Assembly (NCBI GenBank): GCA_023431285.1
Contig: JAEYXN010000257.1
Location: 1-15,683 of the forward strand
Direction of reading: 5' to 3'
Source of the DNA: Bacteroidota bacterium
GTDB lineage: Bacteria > Bacteroidota > Bacteroidia > Cytophagales > Cyclobacteriaceae
Length of the DNA stretch: 15,683 bases
Position 1 is the stretch's first letter, and each line of letters opens with the position of its first letter. A program made the translations under genes and the position numbers. The notes beneath the pieces were generated by a model. That model was not told the DNA's origin. It searched no databases and saw nothing but the letters and a program-made list of their open reading frames with translations. Below are positions 1 to 6,017 of the stretch, piece after piece.

Positions 1-86
1 CAGAATCATACTCAGCCTCTCAAATCCTCCGCCCCAGACCTCCCGTCAAAAGGGCCTCAAAAGTAATACTCAACACCACCTTACCA

Positions 87-102
87 AACTTTTTCCAAAG
101 TT
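87..102. repeat. Perfect 6-bp inverted repeat beside a DnaA box
   Basis: AACTTT and AAAGTT form perfect 6-base arms around a 4-base TTCC spacer. The palindrome ends two bases before the DnaA box at 105-113. It is AT-rich and has no T tract, so it does not look like a terminator. It could be a protein-binding palindrome or chance. Confidence 0.4.
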
Positions 103-104
103 AT

Positions 105-113
105 TTATCCACA
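105..113 (+). other. Consensus DnaA box
   Basis: TTATCCACA matches the bacterial DnaA-box consensus at all nine positions. It lies in the gene-free left end of the window, directly after a 16-base palindrome. I found no second perfect box nearby and no dnaA or dnaN gene in the window. It may be a lone regulatory or titration box, or the edge of a larger cluster to the left. The match is certain; function is inferred. Confidence 0.45.
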
Positions 114-248
114 TTTCGTCGCCTCCTAATCCAGCAAAAGTTTATAATGCCGATCAGTATAACATCAACACTTTGTACGGGAAAATACATGCTTGGAAAA
201 TGTCGAATAGACATACCGTGGTAAGCTCTTTAATAACCCTGATCTGGC

Positions 249-274
249 GTCGTGAGTTCCCTAATGGAAACGAC
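249..274. repeat. Imperfect hairpin at the 3' end of the DUF2480 gene
   Basis: The arms are GTCGT (249-253) with ACGAC (270-274) and TTCC (257-260) with GGAA (266-269). There is a 3-base bulge and a 5-base loop. The structure touches the stop codon of the DUF2480 gene. On the minus strand no T tract follows it. On the plus strand a run of six T lies at 282-287, too far from the stem for a standard terminator. It may stabilise or end the minus-strand transcript, but this is weak. Confidence 0.35.
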
Positions 275-792
275 TACTTCGATTTTTTCTTATATAACGG
301 GACCGTACTGCATGGCTCTCCGAACATAATGCTGGCAGCATACGGTCTTAGTTTTGCAACCGCCTCGACATAAACCGCCGGCGGCACATCGACCTTACTA
401 CATCCCTTCACCACCACTTTTACATCATTAAATTTTTCCCAATCCACTCCCGATAATTGATCAAGAAAAATTCTAATCTCAAGATCAGCAAGAGATCCAA
501 AAATAAATTTGCGCGCAACCGGCTGAAGAGAAACACCCACCAGCATATATGCCCAGTTCGGTATGATGGCATCAGCGGAACAAGTTACCGCGACGAATTT
601 GCCTTCATACTGTGACCAATCATGCTCGCGGACAAAATTTCGAAAATCCTTTTCGCGAAGCACAAGCCCCTGATACAGTTGATCTTTAATATCCACCATA
701 ACTCTCTCTCCTGGAACATAAAACTCCTCAAGATCAAAAGTCACCAGCGCGCTGGCGGTTACACGATTGACAATCTCGTCATTTGCACTCAT
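274..792 (-). CDS. DUF2480 family protein
   Basis: A 172-residue protein of the DUF2480 family, which I know as a Bacteroidota family without an assigned function. The recognisable parts are the start (IVNRV, then LVTFDLEEFY near 16-25), a central DWSQYEGKFVAVTCSADAI segment (about 58-76), and a C-terminal GEPCSTVPLYKKK (about 158-170). It has no signal peptide or membrane segment, so it is predicted cytoplasmic. Conserved cysteines occur in VTCSAD, KGCS and EPCST. The gene starts 24 bases after tsaB on the same strand and is probably the last gene of the rpmH-rnpA-protease-tsaB cluster. The family call is strong from the whole-length pattern. The function is unknown and I do not infer one. 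Confidence 0.9.
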   Translation of the reverse strand: MSANDEIVNRVTASALVTFDLEEFYVPGERVMVDIKDQLYQGLVLREKDFRNFVREHDWSQYEGKFVAVTCSADAIIPNWAYMLVGVSLQPVARKFIFGSLADLEIRIFLDQLSGVDWEKFNDVKVVVKGCSKVDVPPAVYVEAVAKLRPYAASIMFGEPCSTVPLYKKKSK

Positions 793-816
793 GGTTCTAC
801 AACAATAAAACGGCTG

Positions 817-1515
817 TTATTTGTTCAGGAAAGGATCCATTCGGGAGGACTTCTTAATCAAGAATTCCTTCAGATATAATGGCTCAAAATTGACAAGGTC
901 TTCAAACTTACCGGATTCAAATTTCACGGACGCAAGAAATCCGAGCTCTTCGGCAGACGGAACGATCCCGTCCAGAAATAAAGCATTATCATGAGCAATT
1001 GTTTGTCTGCATTTCGCAGATCCATCTCCGAAAAAAAACACAGGTCCCTCCTCCAGCAAATCCTTGAAGCTGTCTTTATCCACAATTACTGCGTCAATCG
1101 GGCGAACAAAATTTAATTGCCGATCCTGAACCGCGCAGTAAACTTCCATTCTCCGCGCATCAAGCATCGGACAAAATCTCGCATCTGCATTTGATCTCCT
1201 GAGGGCAGAGGCAGTCATTACAGTGAGCGCGTCAACCGCCAACAAAGGGATAGACAGAGAAAAGCAAAGTCCTTTCGCTATGCTTGTTCCAATTCGTAAT
1301 CCGGTATACGATCCTGGCCCAGATGTAACGGCAACCGCTGAGAGATCGCCCTTTTTTAAAGCCGCGTTCTCCAGGACATGTTCAATCATTAATGCCAGAC
1401 GTGCGCCTTGTGAGTGCGGGACATGTGCTTGAGATGCCGCGAGAAGATTTCCATACTCGTGAACAGCCACCGAACACCCGGAAGAAGAAGTGTCAAGGCT
1501 TAGGATGAGAGACAT
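817..1515 (-). CDS. tsaB: tRNA threonylcarbamoyladenosine biosynthesis protein TsaB
   Basis: TsaB is the inactive ASKHA-fold partner of TsaD in the complex that makes N6-threonylcarbamoyladenosine at position 37 of ANN-decoding tRNAs. At 232 residues it has the normal family length. The N-terminus shows the ASKHA phosphate-1 strand (ILSLDTSSSGCSVAV, about 4-18), and the family signature SGPGSYTGLRIG lies at 65-76. The full-length TsaD partner and TsaE are not in this window. The ATG start at 1515 lies inside the end of the S41 protease gene, giving a 23-base overlap that suggests translational coupling. The DUF2480 gene follows 24 bases downstream. It is predicted cytoplasmic. The assignment is secure from length plus both motifs. 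Confidence 0.94.
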   Translation of the reverse strand: MSLILSLDTSSSGCSVAVHEYGNLLAASQAHVPHSQGARLALMIEHVLENAALKKGDLSAVAVTSGPGSYTGLRIGTSIAKGLCFSLSIPLLAVDALTVMTASALRRSNADARFCPMLDARRMEVYCAVQDRQLNFVRPIDAVIVDKDSFKDLLEEGPVFFFGDGSAKCRQTIAHDNALFLDGIVPSAEELGFLASVKFESGKFEDLVNFEPLYLKEFLIKKSSRMDPFLNK

Positions 1516-3163
1516 TAGCTACAGAAAGAATTTGAAGATATGCAGCAGAATTTTTCAACACTTCTCTTGCCCGCACAACAGCGCTGTCGCGTTTGAGTGA
1601 AGCCTGCGCCTGGCCTTCGCTGAGACCATAATGGAATGCGATCTGTTCCTCCAGTACCTGACGTATTTCTGCACGGAAACGTGTCAAGTCATCGTTCTTT
1701 CCGGATTCGACGCGGGCCTTGAGTGCGTTCAAATGTGGTTCCAGCTCTTCAAAATACTTCTCCTGTCTTGCCGATTCAATCAACTGGCGTGTATTTTTTT
1801 CCAATGGCGTTGAATAAGAGAATTTACTCTCACGCGTAAACGCCATGAATTTCTCATACTCTTCATCAGATAAAGAAAAATTTTTCAGATCGGGTTTCTG
1901 CGGATTCTCCGCGCAGTAACGTGTTGCGTATTCGAAGATTAAACCGGAACTGATTAATCCAGTTGTGACCGTGCCTCGATAGGAATTCTCAACAACGATA
2001 TCCGGATCGAGCCCGCCTCCGTCGTACACAATTCGGCCATTTTCTGTTTTAAAAGAATTCTTTAACGAATCGGCGAACCTGTCTACTGTGCCATCCGCTT
2101 TCCGATGCGTGTAATCAAGCGCTTGAATACACCTGCCGCTGGGAATATGATATTTCGCTGTGGTCACTTTAAGCTGGGAGTTATACGCAAGCGGTCGCGT
2201 TGTCTGAACAAGCCCTTTTCCGAACGTTTTCTTTCCGATAAGCACAGCCCTGTCGTAATCCTGCAACGCGCCGGCTACTATTTCCGATGCCGAGGCTGAT
2301 CCTTCACTTACCAGAATGGCTAATGGTATCTCTGTATCAATCGGATTATTCAATGTATTATAGACCTTGTTCCACTCCTGAACTTTACCCTTCGTGGCCA
2401 CTACCTCCTGACCTTTCGGAATAAAGAGAGAAACAATATTGATAGCTTCATGCAGCAGTCCTCCCGGATTATCACGCAAATCGAGGATGAGCCTTTTTGC
2501 GCCACGTTCCTTCAACCGGTTAACCGCTTCAGCTACCTCCCTTGAAGCTCCTGGCGTGAAATCATCAAGCTTCATGAACCCCGTCTCTTCATCAATCATC
2601 CCGTAATAGGTGAGATTAGTTACATTAATTTTCTCGCGCCTGATCTTAAAAACCAGTTCATCCTTCACACCATAACGATGCACTTTTACTTCGACCTCGG
2701 TTTTAGGTTGACCTTTTAAAAGTGAGCTGATTTCAGAAGTAGACTTGCCTTTGACATTTTTCCCGTCGACGGAAATAATTTCATCTCCGACTTTCAGTCC
2801 CATCTTATAGGCAGGAAAATTTGCATAGGGATGTGTGATTACTGTTTTCTTATTGATAATGTTGATCAGCGCCCCAATTCCACCATACTGGCCAGTGGTC
2901 GTGATGCGAAATGATTCGATTTCATCTTCAGGAATGTAATCAGTGTAGGGATCAAGAGACTCGAGCATTCCATCAATACTCTTACGAACAAGTTTTTGAG
3001 GTTCGATCTCATCAACGTAATAAGCATTAACCTCCTTAAAAAGTGTCGCATAGATGTCGAGGCTCTTTGCGATATCAAAATACTTTTCGGCAGGAGCACG
3101 GAATGCAAAAGCCGCCGCAGCCACCAGGATCAAAGCAACAAACCACTTGAGACGTCTCGCCAT
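1493..3163 (-). CDS. C-terminal processing peptidase (S41 family) with PDZ domain
   Basis: A 556-residue CtpA/Prc-type serine protease of the cell envelope, a family that cleaves proteins from their C-termini. An N-terminal hydrophobic stretch (about 7-22) is a signal peptide or signal anchor. A PDZ domain follows at about 85-175 (GIGALINI, then GLKVGDEIISVDG at 122-134). The S41 protease domain spans roughly 190-395. The catalytic set matches family spacing: Ser291 in SASASE, Lys316 in TFGKG and Gln320. The helical C-terminal 150 residues fit the longer Bacteroidota members. The gene starts 65 bases after rnpA and overlaps tsaB by 23 bases at its end. Co-location with rnpA and tsaB suggests shared transcription, not necessarily shared function. 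All catalytic residues are present, so it should be active. Confidence 0.93.
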   Translation of the reverse strand: MARRLKWFVALILVAAAAFAFRAPAEKYFDIAKSLDIYATLFKEVNAYYVDEIEPQKLVRKSIDGMLESLDPYTDYIPEDEIESFRITTTGQYGGIGALINIINKKTVITHPYANFPAYKMGLKVGDEIISVDGKNVKGKSTSEISSLLKGQPKTEVEVKVHRYGVKDELVFKIRREKINVTNLTYYGMIDEETGFMKLDDFTPGASREVAEAVNRLKERGAKRLILDLRDNPGGLLHEAINIVSLFIPKGQEVVATKGKVQEWNKVYNTLNNPIDTEIPLAILVSEGSASASEIVAGALQDYDRAVLIGKKTFGKGLVQTTRPLAYNSQLKVTTAKYHIPSGRCIQALDYTHRKADGTVDRFADSLKNSFKTENGRIVYDGGGLDPDIVVENSYRGTVTTGLISSGLIFEYATRYCAENPQKPDLKNFSLSDEEYEKFMAFTRESKFSYSTPLEKNTRQLIESARQEKYFEELEPHLNALKARVESGKNDDLTRFRAEIRQVLEEQIAFHYGLSEGQAQASLKRDSAVVRAREVLKNSAAYLQILSVANVSHPKP

Positions 3164-3228
3164 AACAGAAGGATCTGGGTTGGGGAAGGATAGAAAAAAA
3201 TCCTTTTAGTAAATATAATACTATATCA

Positions 3229-3615
3229 TCAAGATGATCCAGCTTGAGCGCTCGCCCACTTATCGAGGCGTTTCAGAACATGTACCATTTTGTCAGATAT
3301 TTCGCGAGTCGTAAGGATTTCTTTATGCGAGTAGATGAACCCAATGTGACTTCTGTGGCCGGTCGTCAGAAGATGTTTATTAAGTCTGTAAGCTTCGCGA
3401 ATCTGTCGTTTTATTCGGTTTCGTTCCGTTGCCTTCTTGAAATTGCGTTTAGATACAGAGATCAGGACTTGATTAACCTGACTTTCGGCGCCCGCCGCCT
3501 TTAAAGCCAGCACCCTGAAGGGGAATAAATAAAAAGAGGAACCCTTATCGAAGAGTTCCTTTATATCTTTTTCTTTCTTAAGCTTTTCGCCTTTACCGAA
3601 GGAGAATTTCCCCAT
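3229..3615 (-). CDS. rnpA: Ribonuclease P protein component
   Basis: RnpA binds the catalytic RNase P RNA and helps remove 5' leaders from precursor tRNAs. The protein has 128 residues, typical for the family. It carries the RNR signature region (KRNFKKATERNRIKRQIREAYR, residues 56-77, with RNR at 65-67). The N-terminal part (FGKGEKLKKEKDIKELF) also fits the family start. It lies 40 bases downstream of rpmH on the same strand, the usual bacterial arrangement, and ends 65 bases before the S41 protease. The ATG at 3615 is the natural start because the family motif spacing follows directly. No anomalies seen. Confidence 0.95.
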   Translation of the reverse strand: MGKFSFGKGEKLKKEKDIKELFDKGSSFYLFPFRVLALKAAGAESQVNQVLISVSKRNFKKATERNRIKRQIREAYRLNKHLLTTGHRSHIGFIYSHKEILTTREISDKMVHVLKRLDKWASAQAGSS

Positions 3616-3655
3616 GCATATCAGAAATTATTCCTCACGGGGTAGCCCCGCAGGC

Positions 3656-3817
3656 TTAAATGTTCTTCGACGTTCTCTCGTCAGAAACGGAAAGTCTCTT
3701 ACGACCTTTTCTTCTACGCGAAGCCAGCACACGGCGACCATTTGCGGATGCCATTCTCTCACGAAAACCATGCTTGTTCTTTCTCTTTCTGCGGGAAGGT
3801 TGATATGTGCGTTTCAT
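3656..3817 (-). CDS. rpmH: 50S ribosomal protein L34
   Basis: A 53-residue, very basic protein found by translating the minus strand upstream of rnpA. It starts MKRTYQPSRRKRKNKHGF and continues with RMASANGRRVLASRRKRGRK, the L34 signature, then SVSDE and a short tail ending in KNI. L34 is a structural protein of the large ribosomal subunit. It is slightly longer than the roughly 44-47 residues common elsewhere, because of the C-terminal SVSDERTSKNI extension; Bacteroidota members are often this long. A candidate promoter lies 37 bases upstream. rnpA follows 40 bases downstream. Confidence 0.95.
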   Translation of the reverse strand: MKRTYQPSRRKRKNKHGFRERMASANGRRVLASRRRKGRKRLSVSDERTSKNI

Positions 3818-3853
3818 ACTATTATGTCCGTTTAGCCTAAAAAATTAGGGCTG

Positions 3854-3884
3854 CAAAGATGATCAGGATTAATCTATTTTACAA
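3854..3884 (-). promoter_or_regulatory. Candidate promoter of the rpmH-rnpA cluster
   Basis: On the minus strand TTG (3884-3882) is followed after 20 bases by CATCTTTG (3861-3854). This matches the Bacteroidota TTG-N17-23-TAnnTTTG promoter at all but the first base of the second box. It predicts a transcription start near 3847, about 30 bases before the rpmH start. The motif is seen directly; activity is inferred. Confidence 0.55.
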
Positions 3885-3909
3885 TATCCGGCGACCAATT
3901 CTTTGATCT

Positions 3910-3933
3910 AAAAAATCGAAATCGTCGATTTCG
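3910..3933 (-). terminator. Rho-independent terminator of the PfkB-type kinase gene
   Basis: On the minus strand, 15 bases after the kinase stop codon, CGAAATC-GAC-GATTTCG forms a perfect 7-bp stem with a 3-base loop (3933-3917). One base later comes a run of six T (3915-3910). This is a standard intrinsic terminator. It separates the kinase gene from the rpmH promoter downstream, both on the minus strand. Confidence 0.75.
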
Positions 3934-3948
3934 GGCTGATTTCGGGAC

Positions 3949-4944
3949 TTATGACGTCAAATCAGAAAGCGCTTTTCTTGCTGCCGAAGGATCAAGGCGG
4001 GGTCCGAATTGCGACACTACCCGCGACGATGCCAGGGATGCCAGTTTGCCTGCTTCTGCGTATGAGTGCCCGTGAGAGATGCCATAAAGGAAAGCACCGG
4101 CAAACATATCTCCGGCGCCGTTAGTATCCACAGCGCGAACTTTATAAGGTTCGATCTGAATAAATGTATCCCCGTCAAAAATCAGAGCGCCGTTAGCTCC
4201 TAATGTGATAACAAATCTCTTGGCTACATCCCGCAATTTCTGGCGAGCATCACCCAAGCTGTCTGTTCCAGTGAATATCATGGCCTCCTCATCGTTGCAA
4301 AACAGCAGGTCGACGCTTGCCCCAACGATTTCATTCATCTGTGCGGAACAATACTTAACCATACTCGGATCAGAGAATGTAAGAGCTACATCGATTTTAT
4401 TTTTTTCCGCCAGACGTTTTGTCTCCTTCATTGCCTCCAGACCTTTCGGACTTGCCACCAGATAACCTTCGAGATATACGTAAGTGGAATTTATAATCGC
4501 GTTTTCGTCCATGTGCTCGGAACTGAGAAAGGAACTTACTCCGAGGAAAGTGTTGAGGGTTCTGTTAGCATCAGGAGATGTCATTACAAGGCATCGACCA
4601 GTGTGCCCCTCCGGGCAAGTTTCGTAGTTGAGGTTTGAGTCAACACCGTTTCTCTTGAGATCCTCTATGAAAAACTTACCGAGTTCATCCTTCGCTACAA
4701 GACAGGCATAATAAGATTTCCCACCAAACTGGTTGAGAGCGACAACTGTATTTCCCGCAGAGCCTCCGCCGGACATCTTGCTCTTTTTCATATCGATGGC
4801 CTTCATGAGCTGGAGCTGCCGTTTCTCGTCCACCAGCGTCATCACACCCTTTTCAATGCCGTTCTTATCAAAGAAATCGTGTTCTACTTCGGTTACGATA
4901 TCAACTATCGCGTTGCCAATTCCATAGACGTCGTATTTTTTCAT
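3949..4944 (-). CDS. PfkB/ribokinase family kinase, adenosine kinase type
   Basis: A 331-residue cytoplasmic sugar or nucleoside kinase of the ribokinase fold. I start it at ATG 4944, giving MKKYDVYGIGNAIVD, the usual family start. An in-frame TTG at 4971 would add nine residues (MQPYIPQHN) that do not resemble the family. Visible motifs, in the short numbering: GIGNAIVD (8-15), the PfkB signature around GGGSAGN (59-65), and DTNGAGDMF with catalytic Asp279 and its anion hole (273-281). Bacteroidota relatives are usually annotated as adenosine kinase, which phosphorylates adenosine to AMP. The sequence alone does not fix the substrate, and ribose, fructose or nucleoside kinases share these motifs. 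It lies 76 bases downstream of the phosphodiesterase gene and ends in an intrinsic terminator. Confidence 0.88.
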   Translation of the reverse strand: MKKYDVYGIGNAIVDIVTEVEHDFFDKNGIEKGVMTLVDEKRQLQLMKAIDMKKSKMSGGGSAGNTVVALNQFGGKSYYACLVAKDELGKFFIEDLKRNGVDSNLNYETCPEGHTGRCLVMTSPDANRTLNTFLGVSSFLSSEHMDENAIINSTYVYLEGYLVASPKGLEAMKETKRLAEKNKIDVALTFSDPSMVKYCSAQMNEIVGASVDLLFCNDEEAMIFTGTDSLGDARQKLRDVAKRFVITLGANGALIFDGDTFIQIEPYKVRAVDTNGAGDMFAGAFLYGISHGHSYAEAGKLASLASSRVVSQFGPRLDPSAARKALSDLTS

Positions 4945-5020
4945 GTTGTGTTGTGGGATGTACGGCTGCAATGATAATGAAATGTCAGGAAGTTTTCGCG
5001 CGACCTCGTTTAAGGGAATC

Positions 5021-5929
5021 TTATTTTCTCTGGAGATTAAGGGTCATCTTATACTTGCGGGCGCGATCAGGGTAATCAGTGATAAAGCCGTCGACGCCCA
5101 TACCTTTGAATGCAAGCATGTCGGACTCCTCATTTATTGTCCAGGGTATCACCCGTATCTTCTGCTTATGAAGGTAATTCACTTTCTCCTTGTTCAGAAG
5201 CTTGTAGTAAGGACTATAGATCGACGGTTTAAATCCAAGATCCTCAAGATTCGCATCGATACTTTTGAGGTTCTCAACAAGCGCGGCGAGCCGAACGTTG
5301 GGGTATTTCTTATGCCAGTATCGAAGAACTCGGAAGTCGAATGATTGAATAACAACTCTTTCAAGAGGAATGTATTGATCGAGGACCAGATAGACAAGAT
5401 CTGAAAATTCTTCAACGCCTGGATGACTCTTCTTGTCTCCATCGTTTGTGCTTTTTATTTCAATGTTGTAGTCGACCTCATACAGCGTATAATTTCTAAT
5501 GTGCTCTTCAACTGCGATAATGACATCACTTAGCAATGGTTTGGCGACGCGCACTTTCGTTTGCATGGGGAATTTTTCATTGCCCTTCGAGCCACAATCA
5601 AAGGCCTGAATCTCTTCGTATGTCATCGAATAAATATTCAGCTTTTTCTCATCTTTTTCAGAGATCTCTGCACTATCGGGATCAAGGCATATCGACGCTG
5701 ACATCCATGGCTCGTGAGAAAGGATCACTTTTTTGTCTTTGGTGATCACGACATCCAGCTCGACGGTTGTTACACCAAGGTCAAGTGCCTTCAAAAAAGC
5801 AGGGATTGTATTCTCTGGAAAGAGCCCTCGCGAACCACGATGGCCCTGGATATCGAACCTGGGGATATACTGGGCTGCCACCGACGTTATCGAGAAAAAA
5901 AGCATCGAAGCCAGAATTGATCGATTCAT
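5021..5929 (-). CDS. Secreted glycerophosphodiester phosphodiesterase
   Basis: A 302-residue GDPD-family enzyme that hydrolyses glycerophosphodiesters to glycerol 3-phosphate and an alcohol. A signal peptide covers residues 1-19 (hydrophobic LASMLFFSITSVAA, likely cut near AAQ), so it acts in the periplasm or outside. The active-site residues fit the family: His30-Arg31 in GHRG, Glu39 in PENT, Glu57 and Asp59 in ELDV, His72 in SHEP, and Glu157/Lys159 in NIEIKS. The C-terminal TIM-barrel motifs PWTIN (about 262-266) and GVDGFITDYP (278-287) are also present. It sits between the GH3 glucosidase (88 bases upstream) and the kinase (76 bases downstream) on one strand, possibly co-transcribed. All catalytic residues are present. 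The substrate range cannot be told from the sequence. Confidence 0.92.
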   Translation of the reverse strand: MNRSILASMLFFSITSVAAQYIPRFDIQGHRGSRGLFPENTIPAFLKALDLGVTTVELDVVITKDKKVILSHEPWMSASICLDPDSAEISEKDEKKLNIYSMTYEEIQAFDCGSKGNEKFPMQTKVRVAKPLLSDVIIAVEEHIRNYTLYEVDYNIEIKSTNDGDKKSHPGVEEFSDLVYLVLDQYIPLERVVIQSFDFRVLRYWHKKYPNVRLAALVENLKSIDANLEDLGFKPSIYSPYYKLLNKEKVNYLHKQKIRVIPWTINEESDMLAFKGMGVDGFITDYPDRARKYKMTLNLQRK

Positions 5930-6017
5930 GTGCGAATATAATTAAGCTGGCAATACCAGACGAAGCGTTGATCCTTCTCAACACCAATTCCTTGCCAACC
6001 TGTGATCCGCTGCCCGA

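Noticed and set aside
26..44. G-rich stretch on the minus strand with four short G runs, a possible two-tetrad G-quadruplex.
   Set aside because: Most runs are only two G long; such patterns are common by chance.
2..373. A plus-strand frame open from the window edge to a TAA at 371-373 (about 123 residues).
   Set aside because: Its last 100 bases lie antisense inside the solid DUF2480 gene, it resembles no family I know, and its composition is unlike the other proteins. It could be the 3' end of a real gene beginning left of the window, but nothing supports that.
3186..3205. AAGGAT/ATCCTT inverted repeat between rnpA and the S41 protease gene, as a possible terminator.
   Set aside because: Six weak pairs with an eight-base loop and the T run inside the loop, so it does not have terminator layout.
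3229..3817. rpmH-rnpA taken as proof that the replication origin is in this window.
   Set aside because: dnaA and dnaN are absent, and in Bacteroidota rpmH-rnpA is often away from the origin; only the lone DnaA box was kept as a lead.
3837..3850. CCTAA-AAAA-TTAGG palindrome upstream of rpmH.
   Set aside because: It overlaps the predicted transcription start and has only five weak pairs; probably incidental.
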